Below, one piece after another: positions 7,098 to 16,104 of a DNA stretch of 64,000 nucleotides. The position numbers and the translations under genes were made by a program. Location of the stretch: positions 65,990,845-66,054,844 of the forward strand of contig OX328096.1 of assembly GCA_946811185.2 (NCBI GenBank), in the 5' to 3' direction. How positions within the stretch are numbered: position 1 is the first letter of the stretch; every line of letters begins with the position of its first letter. The stretch is from Hippopus hippopus. Lineage: Eukaryota; Mollusca; Bivalvia; Cardiida; Cardiidae. The notes under the pieces are model-generated. The model was not told the origin of the DNA, searched no databases, and saw only the letters and a program-made list of their open reading frames with translations.

Positions 7098-10000
7098 ATG
7101 GGTAAAAGAAAAAGAATAGCACCCTATTCAGACAGCGAAAGTGACAATGAGTCATTTTCACCACCAAAAAAAAAAAAAAAAAACGAAAAAAAAAAGAAAG
7201 TGACAGTGAAGACGATTTCTCTTCACCCAAGAAAAAACCTGTAAAAATGATCGTAGAAAGTGACAGTGAAGATGAAACACCTAAGAAAAAAACGATCGTG
7301 AAAAGTGACAGTAAAGATGATATCTCCTCGAAAAAAATGATTGAGGACCGAAAAGAAGAAAGTAACAACACTACTTTAGACATGAAAAGTCTGTATGACT
7401 TAACGGAGAAGGGAAAAAAGAAATCGAGGAAATTTAGAACAGAATCACATCTGTTGATGGCGTCTTTTAAGAAATTTGAAGAATTACCACCCCATCAACT
7501 GATCGGATTGTTTGACGAAGTTACCCATCAAATCATTCAAAAGTTAAATGCTGAACCGACGGATATGATTAGAATTAGTATCAAACCACCCTTCATTGAA
7601 TATGGGGATTCATATTCCCTTTTTACCTACAGAACAGCTGAAAGGCGAAACTATGTTAAATGAGATTGAACGAGTTTTACAATCGAATACAGATTTCGTC
7701 TTGAACGATGGATTCATGACATTTGACATTACACATACATCACCTCCAAGTGGTAACGGGAGAAAAAGATCATCAGAATTGGATTCAAAGGTTTTTGCCC
7801 AGAAGAAAAAATCAATTATTCAAATTAACAATCATGATCACCTATGTTTTGCAAGAGCAGTTGTGGTGGGCATTTGCTACAGTGAACGTGAAAACACCAA
7901 AGCATGGAATAGAAGATGGGAACGCATCAGAAAATCAGACAGAATACTTCAAAAGACTGAAGCTGAGAAACTGTTGAATGAAGCTGGAGTTCCGTCAACC
8001 CGGTCTGTAGGAATTGACGAATACAAAAAAATCCAATCTTTTTTGTATGAAAAGGACTATGTCATTAAAGTTCATCAACAGCATTCAAAAGTGGAAAAAG
8101 TATTTGAACATCCAGAAGTGAAAGGCGAGAGTAAAATCATACATTTGTACTTTCATCAAAACCACTATGATTACATCAAATCCATTGCAGGTTTTCTTAG
8201 TTGTGCAATTTATTGTGAGTTCTGTGACGTGGGATACTCGTCACGGGAAAGTCATGCATGTTCAAATATCTGTAAAGGCTGTTATCGTATTGGAAAATGT
8301 CCATTAGATTCAAAAGAATATGTTTGCAGTGATTGTCATAGACGATTTTTTAGTGTGACATGTTTGACAAATCATAGAAATGTTGAAGGTAAAGAAAAGA
8401 AATCCATTTGTGAATTAGTGAAACTCTGTTCAAAATGTCGTCAACAATATCAGTTCAGAAAGAAAAATCATATCTGCAAAGAAATGAAAAAGTGTCATAT
8501 TTGTAAGAAAATTGTTTACTATTCTCATCGATGTTATATTCAGCCTTACCAAAGTAAGATGAATCATAACACCAATGAGAAGACAAGTTCTTCTGCAGTC
8601 AAAAAACCATTGTTCATTTTCTTCGATTTCGAATGCAAACAAGACACGTGAGTACATATCCCGAATTACTGTATTGCGCACAGGGCATGTGATGAATGTA
8701 TCGATAAACCACTTGATTTTCATTGTTCCACATGCAGTGAATTTGAAGGAGGAAGAGAAGTTATTTTTCAAGGTGAGGGAACTTTGAGTCAATTTTGCAA
8801 CTGGCTCTTTTCAGAGCATCATAAAGGAGTCACGGCTATTGCCCATAATTTCAAAGGTTATGATGGTCAGTTTATTCTTGACTATATTGTCAAAGTTGGG
8901 CTAAAACTTCCAAAATTGATCATGAATGGAAATAATATTATGAAGTTAGAACTGAATGGGGTGCGTTTGATCGATTCTTCCAATTTCATGAACTTTGCTT
9001 TAGCAAAATTTCCAGCTACATTTGGTCTTCAAGAAATGAAAAAAGGTTACTTCCCTCACTGGGCAAATACAGATGAATTCTGGGATTACATTGGTCCCTA
9101 CTTGGACATGTCTTATTACAAACCCGATTCAATGTCTGAAGAGGGTAGGTCAAATTTCATAGTCTGGTATAATGATAAAGTTCAAAGGGGTGAGGAATTC
9201 AATTTTCAAAAAGAGATGGAAATGTACTGTAGATCAGATGTTGATATCCTAAGACGAGGTTGTGGTGAATTCAGAAAGGTGTTTATTGAACAGGGTGGTA
9301 TTTGCCCATTTCTAGAGGCGATTACCATTGCCGATGCATGTAACAAGGTTTGGCGAAGCAAATATTTGCCTGAAAATCAAATAGCTATCATTTCAAGTAA
9401 AGATTCATCCAGACGTCGCTTTTCTATGAAAGCGATACGCTGGGTCCAGAGCGAAGCTAAGGAAAAAGGCATTAATATTCGCCACGCAAAAAATGGTGGT
9501 GAATTTCAAATCGGGAAATACAGTGTAGACGGTTTTCACCATCAATCAAACACTGTCTATGAATTCCTTGGGGATTTGTATCATGGCTGTCCTGTATGTT
9601 ATACAGATCGAAAACAAATCAATCCCATCAATGGAAAAACAATGTTTGAATTGTACGAACGTACTTTTGAACGTTTAGGAGATGTCAAAAAAATGGGATA
9701 TAACTTAGAGTTCATATGGGAGCATGAATTTGATGCTAAGATGAAGGATAAAGAGTACAAAAAAGTCATTGAAAAGCTATATCCGTATTTGGATCCTATC
9801 GATCCAAGGGAGGGGTTGTCAGGAAGAAGATGTAATGCAATAAAAATTGTCTATGATGTTCAGGAAAAAAGTAAAAAGGAAATCAAGTACATTGATATTT
9901 GTTCTCTGTACCCTTATGTTTGCAAACACAAATCCTATCGTGTAGGTCAACCAAAAATCTTGACTGCTGAGAATATTGACATGAACAATATTCATTAGTA

Positions 10001-11165
10001 TGAAGGATTAATTAAATGCAAAGTTTTACCCCCAGATGATTTGTTTCATCCCGTTCTCCCAGTTCACTGTAACAACAAAATAATGTTTCCACTCTGTATG
10101 AAATGCGCAGAAGAAAGTTCAAACATTTGTAAACATGGTAAAGAAGAGAGGGCATTGGTAGGAACTTGGGTTACTTTTGAATTGTTCAAGGCTCTTGACT
10201 GTGGATATAGGCTATTGCAAGTGTATGAAATTTGGCATTTCGATTCTGTGTCGGATCAGTTCTTTAAAGGCTATGTGGACAATTTCTTGAAAATTAAGCA
10301 AGAAGCTAGCGGATATCCCAGTTGGTGTCAATCAGACTCAGAAAAAGAACAGTTTATTCGTGAATATGAGGAGGCAGAAGGTATTCGTCTTGATCCAAGT
10401 TGTATTAAAAAAAATCCTGGGAGAAGGGCCTTTGCTAAGATTATGTTGAATTGTCTTTGGGGAAAATTAGCCCAGCTTGAAACAATGACCCAGACGGAAT
10501 ACGTCAACGATCCGTCTAAATATTTTGAATTGGTCACCAGTCCAAATTTCATTGTGAAGCATGTAGAAATCTTTGAAGATGACTGTCCATTCATCTTGGT
10601 CATCTACGAAACAAAGTTGGAACATATTGATACTCACGCTACAGCCAATGTTATTGTAGGAGCCTACGTAACAGCTTATGCAAGGTTGGAATTGTACAGC
10701 GTTCTTGAAAAGTTAAAGGATAGAGTTCTGTATTTCGATACAGATAGTTGTATGTACATTCATGATCCTGAATTATGGAACCCTCCCATTATTAAAAGTA
10801 GACTAGGAAAATGGACTGATGAAGAGCCTGATTGTAAAATCACTCATTTCAGAGGACTAGGACCAAAGAATTATGCTTACAAAAGGAAAACAAAAGATGG
10901 AAAAGTGAAAAGCAAATGTAAAGTGAAGGGAATTACTTTGGATTACAATACAAATCAAGTGGTGAATTTCGATACATATTCAAAATGTGCTCTGGATCGC
11001 ACTACAGAAATTAAAATTCGGTATGATTGTAGGATCAAAAGACATAGAGATAGAACGGTCACCAGTGAACCACAAACAAAAACGTTTCGTTCTGTATACA
11101 CTAAAAGAGTTATTGTTAATGATACTGACACTGTACCCTATGGCTATAAAACGTTGAGAAGATAA
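7098..11165 (+). pseudogene. protein-primed family B DNA polymerase (pPolB), disrupted
   Basis: About 1,355 codons. The N-terminus (MGKRKRIAPYSDSESDNES) is followed by repeats of ESDSEDD and KKK. A zinc-rich region follows (CEFCDVGY... CKGCYR... CSDCHRR... CSKCRQQ... CHICKK). Exonuclease motifs: FFDFEC (about 8619), HNFKGYDG (about 8843) and YCRSDVDIL (about 9226). Polymerase motifs: DICSLYPYV (motif A, about 9892), KIMLNCLWGK (motif B, about 10437), YFDTDS (motif C, about 10731) and KCKVKG (about 10915). The protein-primed class, with an insert before motif A, replicates Polinton and adenovirus genomes from a terminal protein. Breaks: a frameshift in the A-tract at 7157-7193, one extra base near the GGGG at 7603-7606, in-frame TGA at 8649-8651 and in-frame TAG at 9996-9998. 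All catalytic residues remain, so loss of function is recent or partly an assembly artefact. Confidence 0.92.
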
Positions 11166-11230
11166 TTCCATGTTACATTGTTTTGAACTGAACGGTCCGA
11201 GTAAGACGCAAAAATATCGCTGAAAAAATC

Positions 11231-11884
11231 ATGCTGCCTTTACCAATAGAACTACGTGAAAAGATTTATGGAGAATTCGTTCAACAGCATACGCTCGATG
11301 AACGAATGCAGCTTAACATTGAACTCCGCTGTGTGGAACTTTGGATAGATAAATTGCACAGAGGGTTTGCAAAAGGAGAATCGTCCTGCAAATTGTATGG
11401 CATACAGCACTTTATCGGGATGTTGGTAGACGATTCAGATTTGAAACACATCATCAAAACTTATTTAGCAACTTACTGGTGGAAAGACTGTGCTAATGAT
11501 AAACAAATGCGATCCACAAGTCGATGGTGTTTCATGATCATAGGAAGAACCGAAGAAAGTTTTCTGAACGTTCTGAAAATGAAATCAGTTTTATTTAACT
11601 TTTACTTACGCTACAAAAAAGGATCTATTCGAGACTCTGAGGAAATAGTGGATACTATGGAAGGCTATATCTTATTTGATAGAGATGTTACAGAGAAAAT
11701 TGTATATACATCTCTTTCAATGAAAGACGTTTTAAAACATGTTTATCCATTTAGTGGAACACGTGAATTCAGTGAAATGGACAGTGTATATCCATTGTAT
11801 TTGGGTAATTACCAATTGCACAAAGACATTACGGAACATGAAGACAAATGGAGAACTCGAGGGATTTGTGAATTTGCATTGTAA
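11231..11884 (+). CDS. unknown 217-residue element protein
   Basis: Starts 66 bases after the polymerase stop. The N-terminus MLPLPIELREKIYGEFVQQH resembles the first helix of an F-box (L-P-x-E-L-x-x-K-I), but the remainder does not allow that call. There are no membrane segments. The middle is Trp/Cys-rich (ATYWWKDCANDK, STSRWCFMIIGRTEE), and the C-terminal half is helical and acidic. It is intact, unlike the polymerase, and AT-rich repeat DNA follows directly. If the F-box likeness were real it would suggest recruitment of the host ubiquitin ligase. Function not known. Confidence 0.7.
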   Translation: MLPLPIELREKIYGEFVQQHTLDERMQLNIELRCVELWIDKLHRGFAKGESSCKLYGIQHFIGMLVDDSDLKHIIKTYLATYWWKDCANDKQMRSTSRWCFMIIGRTEESFLNVLKMKSVLFNFYLRYKKGSIRDSEEIVDTMEGYILFDRDVTEKIVYTSLSMKDVLKHVYPFSGTREFSEMDSVYPLYLGNYQLHKDITEHEDKWRTRGICEFAL

Positions 11885-12311
11885 AATGTTATATTGTAAA
11901 ATGTTATATTGTTAAAAAATGTTTTATGCCATATTGTAAGAAATATTTCATTGTGAATATTTTATTGTAGATAATTCATTGTCAATATTTCATTGTCAAT
12001 ATTTCATTGTAAATAATGCATTATCAATATTTTTTAAAAACTGTGTGAAACATTTTCTAACAAAAAATGTTTTCAACAGAACAAAATTGCTTTTAAGAAG
12101 AAATGTTTTACCAACAAAAATGTTTATGTAAAAAAATAACTTTTTGAAAAGAACAAAAAAAAAAAAAAAAAAAAAAAATGTTTCATCAGAACAAAAAGTT
12201 TTAAAAAAGTGTGTGAAACATTTTCTAACAAAAAAAATGTTTTCAACAGAACAAAATTGCTTTTAAGAAAAATGTTTTACCAACAAAAATGTTTATGTAA
12301 AAAAATGAACT
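11885..12311 (+). repeat. AT-rich direct repeats between the unknown ORF and the integrase relic
   Basis: It starts with short repeats of TTGTAAAATGTTATA and AATATTTCATTGT (11,884-12,030). Two near-identical ~100-bp units follow, at about 12,035-12,137 and 12,200-12,311 (shared strings GTGTGAAACATTTTCTAACA and CAACAGAACAAAATTGCTTT), separated by an A20-plus tract. No ORF. The position, directly before a headless integrase, suggests recombination between such repeats removed genes. Confidence 0.8.
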
Positions 12312-12578
12312 TTGTATAAAATAAAAGATTTACACGGCGAACAAATTTTAGGAACCTATTATGAACATGAACTTCAATTGATAAAAGATGATGAAATTTA
12401 TGAAATCGATTCAGTTCTTGATAGACGTACAAGACGTGAGGGTAAAAAAATTAATCAAAGAAATAAAAGTCAATTGGAAAGGTTATCCAAAAAAATTTCA
12501 AAGTTGGATACCAGAATCCTATTTGGTGTCTTGAGCAGTCAAAAACTTTTAGATAAAAAGTCCCTGCAATCATTATGA
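12312..12578 (+). pseudogene. integrase C-terminal tail (chromodomain-adjacent), 5' part missing
   Basis: There is no ATG at the beginning of the frame. The first residues YKIKDLHGEQILGTYYEHEL followed by DEIYEIDSVLDRRTRR match the stretch that leads into the C-terminal chromodomain of Polinton-type retroviral-like integrases (pattern Y-x-I-x-D-x-x-G-E-x-I-x-G-T-F/Y-Y-E-x-E-L, then Y-x-I-x-x-V-L). The catalytic DDE core and zinc domain are absent. After RRT the sequence no longer follows a chromodomain. The frame ends in TGA at 12576-12578, which overlaps the next gene's start as ATGA. An independent small gene with a lost start is the alternative. Confidence 0.55.
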
Positions 12579-12874
12579 ATTCACAGTCGAACATTGAGTC
12601 TGGAACAGAAAGTGTCGACAGTAGTAGTAAAAATTACAATTGCTGTGGAAATCGTGTTCCTAAGAATCAGTTTACATATATTTCATAGATTATAGTCATT
12701 TACGCAATTATTGCAACCTCAATAGTACATTTAAGTATTCAAAGTCAAGATCGTGAATTGTGGTTGATACTGTTAAGTAGTTCACGTGGGTATATTCTTC
12801 CATCTCCGGGGTTAAAATTCACCAAAACAGGACAAAAACAACCGGGAGTTGATTTCGTTGACAGTAAAAAATGA
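12575..12874 (+). pseudogene. small membrane protein with in-frame TAG
   Basis: The ATG at 12575 begins MNSQSNIESGTESVDSSSKN, then a Cys pair (NYNCCGNRVPKNQF). TAG at 12686-12688 stops it after 37 codons. In the same frame coding continues as a clear transmembrane segment (IIVIYAIIATSIVHLSI) and then LWLILLSSSRGYILPSPG, to TGA at 12872-12874. A one-base change from CAG (Gln) would explain the stop. About 99 codons in all. Proteins of this build (polar N-terminus, one membrane span, then L-L-S-S-x-x-G-Y-x-L-P-x-P) occur in Polinton-like elements next to capsid genes; their role is not established. It overlaps both neighbours as ATGA. Confidence 0.6.
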
Positions 12875-13776
12875 ATTCGTTTTATCTCACTCTACCTAGC
12901 GATAGTTCCATAAACCTTTATCCGAACAACACACAGTGTTGTTTTAAGGTTCATTTACCAAAGACAGTTCATATTGACAAGGAAAATTGGGAAGTTGCGT
13001 TAGTTCAACTTATTACTCCCTCTCAGTTCTTAAACATAAGTGAAGAAGAAGCGCAGTTCGAAATTATAACAACAGATACCGAATTAACCAAATTAATAAC
13101 AGACATAGACAGAAGAGGAGATAATATGCAGGTAGCTGTATTAAGACGAAACAGTGGAGGTAAAGCGGTAAAATGGGCAATTCGATTTACCTTTCCACCG
13201 GGTAGTTACACTTCACCACAGCATCTTATAGAGGTAATCAATGAGTTGATTCAAAATAACATAGGCGAGATCCTTCAAAAGCATTCAATGATACTGACCG
13301 TTACTTATTCAGACTCATGCAGACGTCCGAAAATTAAATTCGAAAATATTATAAGAACCGGAATCAAATTTCATCCATCACTGTTTTTAAAACTGGGCGG
13401 ATCACCAGAATTAAAAAATGAGACAATTTTTCCAGGTAGAAATATTTTACATGTATTTAAATACAGTCCAAACATTGATGCTGGTTACAACCATCTATAC
13501 ATTTATTCAGATGTTACTGAACACACTATAGTGGGTGATACACTTGCTCCCATACTTCGTGTTCTGCCGTTCAAAACAAGCGATTCACTTGAAAATAGCT
13601 ATGGATGTCAACATATCAATCATGAAATTACAATACCGCATTACATCCTCGTTTCGAAATCCGATTTCGATATTATTCACATTCAAATAACGGGGGATTC
13701 TGGTATAGCAGTTCATTTCATTACTGGTAAGACAATCGTTAAGTTGCATTTCAGACAACGTTCAACTGAAAAATAA
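12871..13776 (+). CDS. putative penton-like minor capsid protein
   Basis: 301 residues, intact. The N-terminus MNSFYLTLPSDSSINLYPNN followed by FKVHLPKTVHI and WEVALVQLITPSQFLNI is the conserved beginning of a structural protein found in Polinton- and adintovirus-like elements, just upstream of the major capsid gene. The remainder is beta-rich, alternates polar and hydrophobic residues and has no membrane spans, as expected for a jelly-roll. Assignment to the penton (vertex) role rests on position and general build, so another minor virion protein is possible. The start is fixed by the ATGA overlap with the gene before. Confidence 0.6.
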   Translation: MNSFYLTLPSDSSINLYPNNTQCCFKVHLPKTVHIDKENWEVALVQLITPSQFLNISEEEAQFEIITTDTELTKLITDIDRRGDNMQVAVLRRNSGGKAVKWAIRFTFPPGSYTSPQHLIEVINELIQNNIGEILQKHSMILTVTYSDSCRRPKIKFENIIRTGIKFHPSLFLKLGGSPELKNETIFPGRNILHVFKYSPNIDAGYNHLYIYSDVTEHTIVGDTLAPILRVLPFKTSDSLENSYGCQHINHEITIPHYILVSKSDFDIIHIQITGDSGIAVHFITGKTIVKLHFRQRSTEK

Positions 13777-13801
13777 TTAAAACAGTTGAAAACCAGTATT
13801 A

Positions 13802-13833
13802 TTAAAACAGCAATTACGTAATCGCTGTTTTAA
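13802..13833. repeat. 32-bp near-perfect palindrome after the penton-like gene
   Basis: TTAAAACAGC at one end and GCTGTTTTAA at the other enclose ATTACGTAAT; only one base pair is mismatched. It lies 26 bases past the stop at 13776 and could fold in RNA or cruciform DNA. It shares AAAACAGC with the flank of the stem-loops but lacks the UUUC loop. Confidence 0.7.
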
Positions 13834-13964
13834 AAACTGGAAGTCTTCGAATTGAACTTCAGTTTGCTCAAGCTCTAGCAGCAGTTATCAACGTTATTGT
13901 CTTTGCTGAATTTGACAATCAGATTGAAATCAACAGTTTGAGAGAAATCATCACAGATTACTAA
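13830..13964 (+). pseudogene. major capsid protein, C-terminal fragment only
   Basis: An open frame without a start reads KTGSLRIELQFAQALAAVIN followed by VIVFAEFDNQIEI and a short tail to TAA at 13962-13964. This matches the conserved end of hexon-like double-jelly-roll capsid proteins of adintoviruses and Polintons (G-S/A-L/I-R-x-E-x-x-F, then V-x-V-Y/F-A-E-F-x-x-x-I-E-I). The preceding several hundred codons are missing; a stop lies just upstream and the palindrome at 13802-13833 marks the junction. The fragment is followed 24 nt later by a perfect histone-type stem-loop, so the native capsid mRNA probably ended that way. Confidence 0.6.
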
Positions 13965-13987
13965 TCTCGTAATCAACAGAAAAAAAC

Positions 13988-14003
13988 AGTCCTTTTCAGG
14001 ACT
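13988..14003 (+). terminator. histone-type stem-loop after the capsid fragment
   Basis: AGTCCT-TTTC-AGGACT is a perfect 6-bp stem, preceded by AAAAAAC and followed by CTGAACAGATCTC. The downstream block is a weaker HDE match than in the arm cassettes. Confidence 0.65.
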
Positions 14004-14058
14004 CTGAACAGATCTCTTATTCATTACCCCGGAACAAAAGACAACTTTCACAAAAAAC

Positions 14059-14074
14059 AGTCCTTTTCAGGGCT
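14059..14074 (+). terminator. second stem-loop in the 14-kb triplet
   Basis: AGTCCT-TTTC-AGGGCT with one U-G pair, followed by AAGGAG and then an AT-rich (TATATATATA) stretch. No clear gene precedes it; it may be a duplicated 3' end. Confidence 0.55.
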
Positions 14075-14098
14075 AAGGAGTATATATATATCAAAAAC

Positions 14099-14114
14099 AG
14101 TCCTTTTCAGGACT
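14099..14114 (+). terminator. third stem-loop in the 14-kb triplet
   Basis: AGTCCT-TTTC-AGGACT, perfect stem, followed by AAAGAGCATATATCG, where AAAGAG recalls the HDE core. It ends only 24 bases before the ATG at 14138, so it would lie in or just upstream of the next gene's leader. Confidence 0.55.
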
Positions 14115-14137
14115 AAAGAGCATATATCGAAAAGACA

Positions 14138-14602
14138 ATGCTAGGACTCAGATTTGCTATATCACTGAGAGAAGAAGCAGAAAAAGTGAAATATTCTACT
14201 TCAAAGTGCATCTCTACTCGGAAAAATGACATTCACAATAGCTTAGAAAAACATATGATAGAAGAAATACAAAATCTTATTGCCAGTGAAGTTCGCAATC
14301 AGTGTTACGGATGTCAAGTGGATCACTCCAGTCAAATACAGCACGATCTGTGTTTATTCAAGAACAGACAAGAACATACGGATATGTTCATAGAAAAAGC
14401 TATGATGGAATTAAATCCATACAAAATCATGGAAAAATGGTATCCTGAATTAATGGAAATGAAACTCGATGAAAGTGGATATGTGGAAGCCTACAGATTG
14501 TGGAAGGATATAAAACAAAACATTTTATCTGAATTTGTGGATTCGTCGTGGCTACATTACTGGTGTGACAAAGTAAAACAATCCTGGAAAGAAAGTGACT
14601 AA
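14138..14602 (+). CDS. unknown Cys/His-rich element protein (154 aa)
   Basis: Intact frame of 154 residues starting MLGLRFAISLREEAEK. A conserved-looking centre, NQCYGCQVDHSSQIQHDLC, contains C-x2-C and H/C positions that could bind zinc. This centre is common to small proteins in Polinton-like elements of invertebrates, but its role is unknown. The rest is helical and acidic (YKIMEKWYPELMEM, SWLHYWCDKVKQSW). It sits between the capsid fragment and the protease, with only nine bases to the protease ATG, so both may be read from one mRNA. Confidence 0.7.
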   Translation: MLGLRFAISLREEAEKVKYSTSKCISTRKNDIHNSLEKHMIEEIQNLIASEVRNQCYGCQVDHSSQIQHDLCLFKNRQEHTDMFIEKAMMELNPYKIMEKWYPELMEMKLDESGYVEAYRLWKDIKQNILSEFVDSSWLHYWCDKVKQSWKESD

Positions 14603-14611
14603 AAAAACGTG

Positions 14612-15109
14612 ATGTATACTTCTGAAATTCAATATATATTGGATCATGGAATATGGATAAAAAATCTACAGGCAAAAGTCTGTGCAAAAGACCAGTTACC
14701 TCGACAAAAACCCAAATATGTGAAAGCTTATATTGTGAATACAGAGAGATCAAATATGCCAGGAGAACACTGGGTGGCAGTGATATTCAACAATAGTGGC
14801 GATGTACTATACTTTGATTCCTACGGACTACCACCACTTGAGCCAGAAATCATAAACTATTTAGACAATCATTCTTTATCGTGGAGATACAATCGCCAAG
14901 CCCTTCAGAGTCTACAGGGGAAAGTTTGCGGATTTTACTGTATCTTCGCATTGGATGCTGCTGCTAGAGGATACAATATACAGAAATATCTTCAAGAGAA
15001 ATTCCTCTCAACGGAACATCATCGAAACGATCGAGCTGTATCATCATGGTTTAATCAACACTACGGAATTCTATACAACAAAGTCTCAGAGACTTCCCAC
15101 GAACAGTGA
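14612..15109 (+). CDS. adenain-like cysteine protease
   Basis: 165 residues from the ATG at 14612 (an upstream in-frame GTG was not chosen). The catalytic layout of the adenovirus/Ulp1 protease clan is complete: His in GEHWVAVIF (about residue 51), Asp in YFDSYG (about 71), the oxyanion Gln in NRQALQSLQG and the nucleophile Cys in KVCGFYC (about 112). In adenoviruses this enzyme cleaves virion proteins during maturation; the same role is expected in Polinton/adintovirus virions. It is intact while other genes are broken. Length is slightly below that of adenovirus protease. AATAAA follows at 15197-15202, so this late gene uses an ordinary poly(A) signal. Confidence 0.9.
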   Translation: MYTSEIQYILDHGIWIKNLQAKVCAKDQLPRQKPKYVKAYIVNTERSNMPGEHWVAVIFNNSGDVLYFDSYGLPPLEPEIINYLDNHSLSWRYNRQALQSLQGKVCGFYCIFALDAAARGYNIQKYLQEKFLSTEHHRNDRAVSSWFNQHYGILYNKVSETSHEQ

Positions 15110-15196
15110 AAAAAGACATTTTTTTAATGTTCTTATTGTTAACAGTTCTTCATTTATGTGTTTGTTGTAAATATGTTCAATGTTCAGTTCAGTTCA

Positions 15197-15202
15197 AATA
15201 AA
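15197..15202 (+). terminator. polyadenylation signal AATAAA after the protease gene
   Basis: TTCAAATAAAAGTTC about 90 bases past the protease stop, followed within 40 bases by TGTTTAAAAAC. Confidence 0.6.
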
Positions 15203-15350
15203 AGTTCTACTGTTTAAAAACCATGGAGTGCTTCATTCTTTTTTCCCAAAGTTACATGTTTTGGCTACATTTTTTCCAATGCAGTGGGTCATAAGTATTG
15301 TTTGACTAAAAAAAAAAAAACCCATCTCTCCAATCAAAACTTATAAAGAT

Positions 15351-15425
15351 ATAACAAACTTTTTGATTGGAGAATGTTAATTCTGAGTCAAAAGTAGGTC
15401 AATCCACCCAGCAAAACTATAAAAA
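15351..15425 (+). promoter_or_regulatory. cassette promoter for the 15463 gene
   Basis: ATTGG at 15366-15370, TTAATTCTGAGTCAAAAGTA at 15378-15397, GGTCAATCCACCC, then TATAAAAA at 15418-15425. The ATG follows 38 bases after the TATA box. Confidence 0.7.
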
Positions 15426-15462
15426 GTCAATGTTTTATACATCAAATCATAATCGTTCCACC

Positions 15463-15669
15463 ATGGTTCAGATTCTTATTTGCCCTTTGTGTGCTCAAGC
15501 ATGCGATATAGAGTGTGGAAAATGTACATTTCCCCTACAGTATCTTGGACAAAAACACAATTGTCCAAATCCTGATGAGGGATTTTATGATGAAGACGAT
15601 GATCTAGGGGTTTGGTGTGAATATTGCTGGCGAGAGATCAGACCTGTAGTTTATACAGTCAATGAATAG
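15463..15669 (+). CDS. 68-residue double zinc-ribbon-like protein
   Basis: The frame is open further upstream, but the TATA box at 15418-15425 and the perfect Kozak context CCACCATGG fix the start at 15463. The protein has Cys pairs ICPLCAQACDIECGKC near the N-terminus and CEYCWRE near the C-terminus, plus an acidic turn (GFYDEDDDLG). Two C-x2-C knuckles would suit one zinc ribbon. No family is recognised. It is followed after 26 bases by a perfect histone-type stem-loop, making it a complete cassette with promoter and 3' end. Confidence 0.7.
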   Translation: MVQILICPLCAQACDIECGKCTFPLQYLGQKHNCPNPDEGFYDEDDDLGVWCEYCWREIRPVVYTVNE

Positions 15670-15695
15670 TCTTGCCGGACAACAAGACTCAAAAC

Positions 15696-15740
15696 AGCCC
15701 TTTTCAGGGCTACCCAACACTACGAAAAGATCTTTCTTTC
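15696..15740 (+). terminator. histone-type 3' end: stem-loop 15696-15711, HDE-like block 15722-15736
   Basis: AGCCCT-TTTC-AGGGCT followed directly by ACCCA and, after CACT, ACGAAAAGATCTTTC. ACCCA is the exact consensus cleavage context of metazoan histone mRNAs. Confidence 0.75.
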
Positions 15741-15744
15741 GAAT

Positions 15745-16104
15745 TGTCAATTTCTCTAAGAGTTACACTCAAAAAAAGTCTCAGTCCAATACCAGACCTC
15801 TGATCTAAGACAGTGTGAGCATTAAAATCACACTGTATTCCATATCAAAAAAAGACTAAGTCCAACTCCTGTGCATAACACGTTCTTCTCCTTCTAGCTT
15901 CTTTTTTACTCACACAAATAAAGAAATATAACGAAGCTTCTGTTTGGACAACGTTAAAGCAACAAAGCTTTTGATTGGTTAAAAACGTTAATTCTGAAAG
16001 ATTATTCTTTTAAATTTTGGCATTTCTACCTCCAAGAGTTACACTTAATAACACATAGCGTTTAACCCCTTCATCGGGGGTGCTTTCGCCCGAGATCGCG
16101 CTCT
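15745..16104 (+). other. noncoding arm sequence between two cassettes
   Basis: Contains the conserved post-cassette tail (GTCAATTTCTCTAAGAGTTA), a lone promoter-like piece (GATTGGTTAAAAACGTTAAT at about 15,973) with no gene behind it, and GGGGTGCTTTCGCCCGAGAT near 16,078. No ORF. Confidence 0.6.

Noticed and set aside
7063..7383. Minus-strand ORF of 106 residues
   Set aside because: Antisense of the Ser/Asp/Lys-rich polymerase N-terminus.
8803..8818. GGCTCT-TTTC-AGAGCA, nearly the canonical histone stem-loop
   Set aside because: It lies within conserved polymerase coding sequence (NWLFSEH) with no stop nearby, and no HDE-like block follows; best explained by codon coincidence.
12312..12578. 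A complete chromodomain protein
   Set aside because: No ATG, and the chromodomain fold is not followed after RRT; only the lead-in motif is present.
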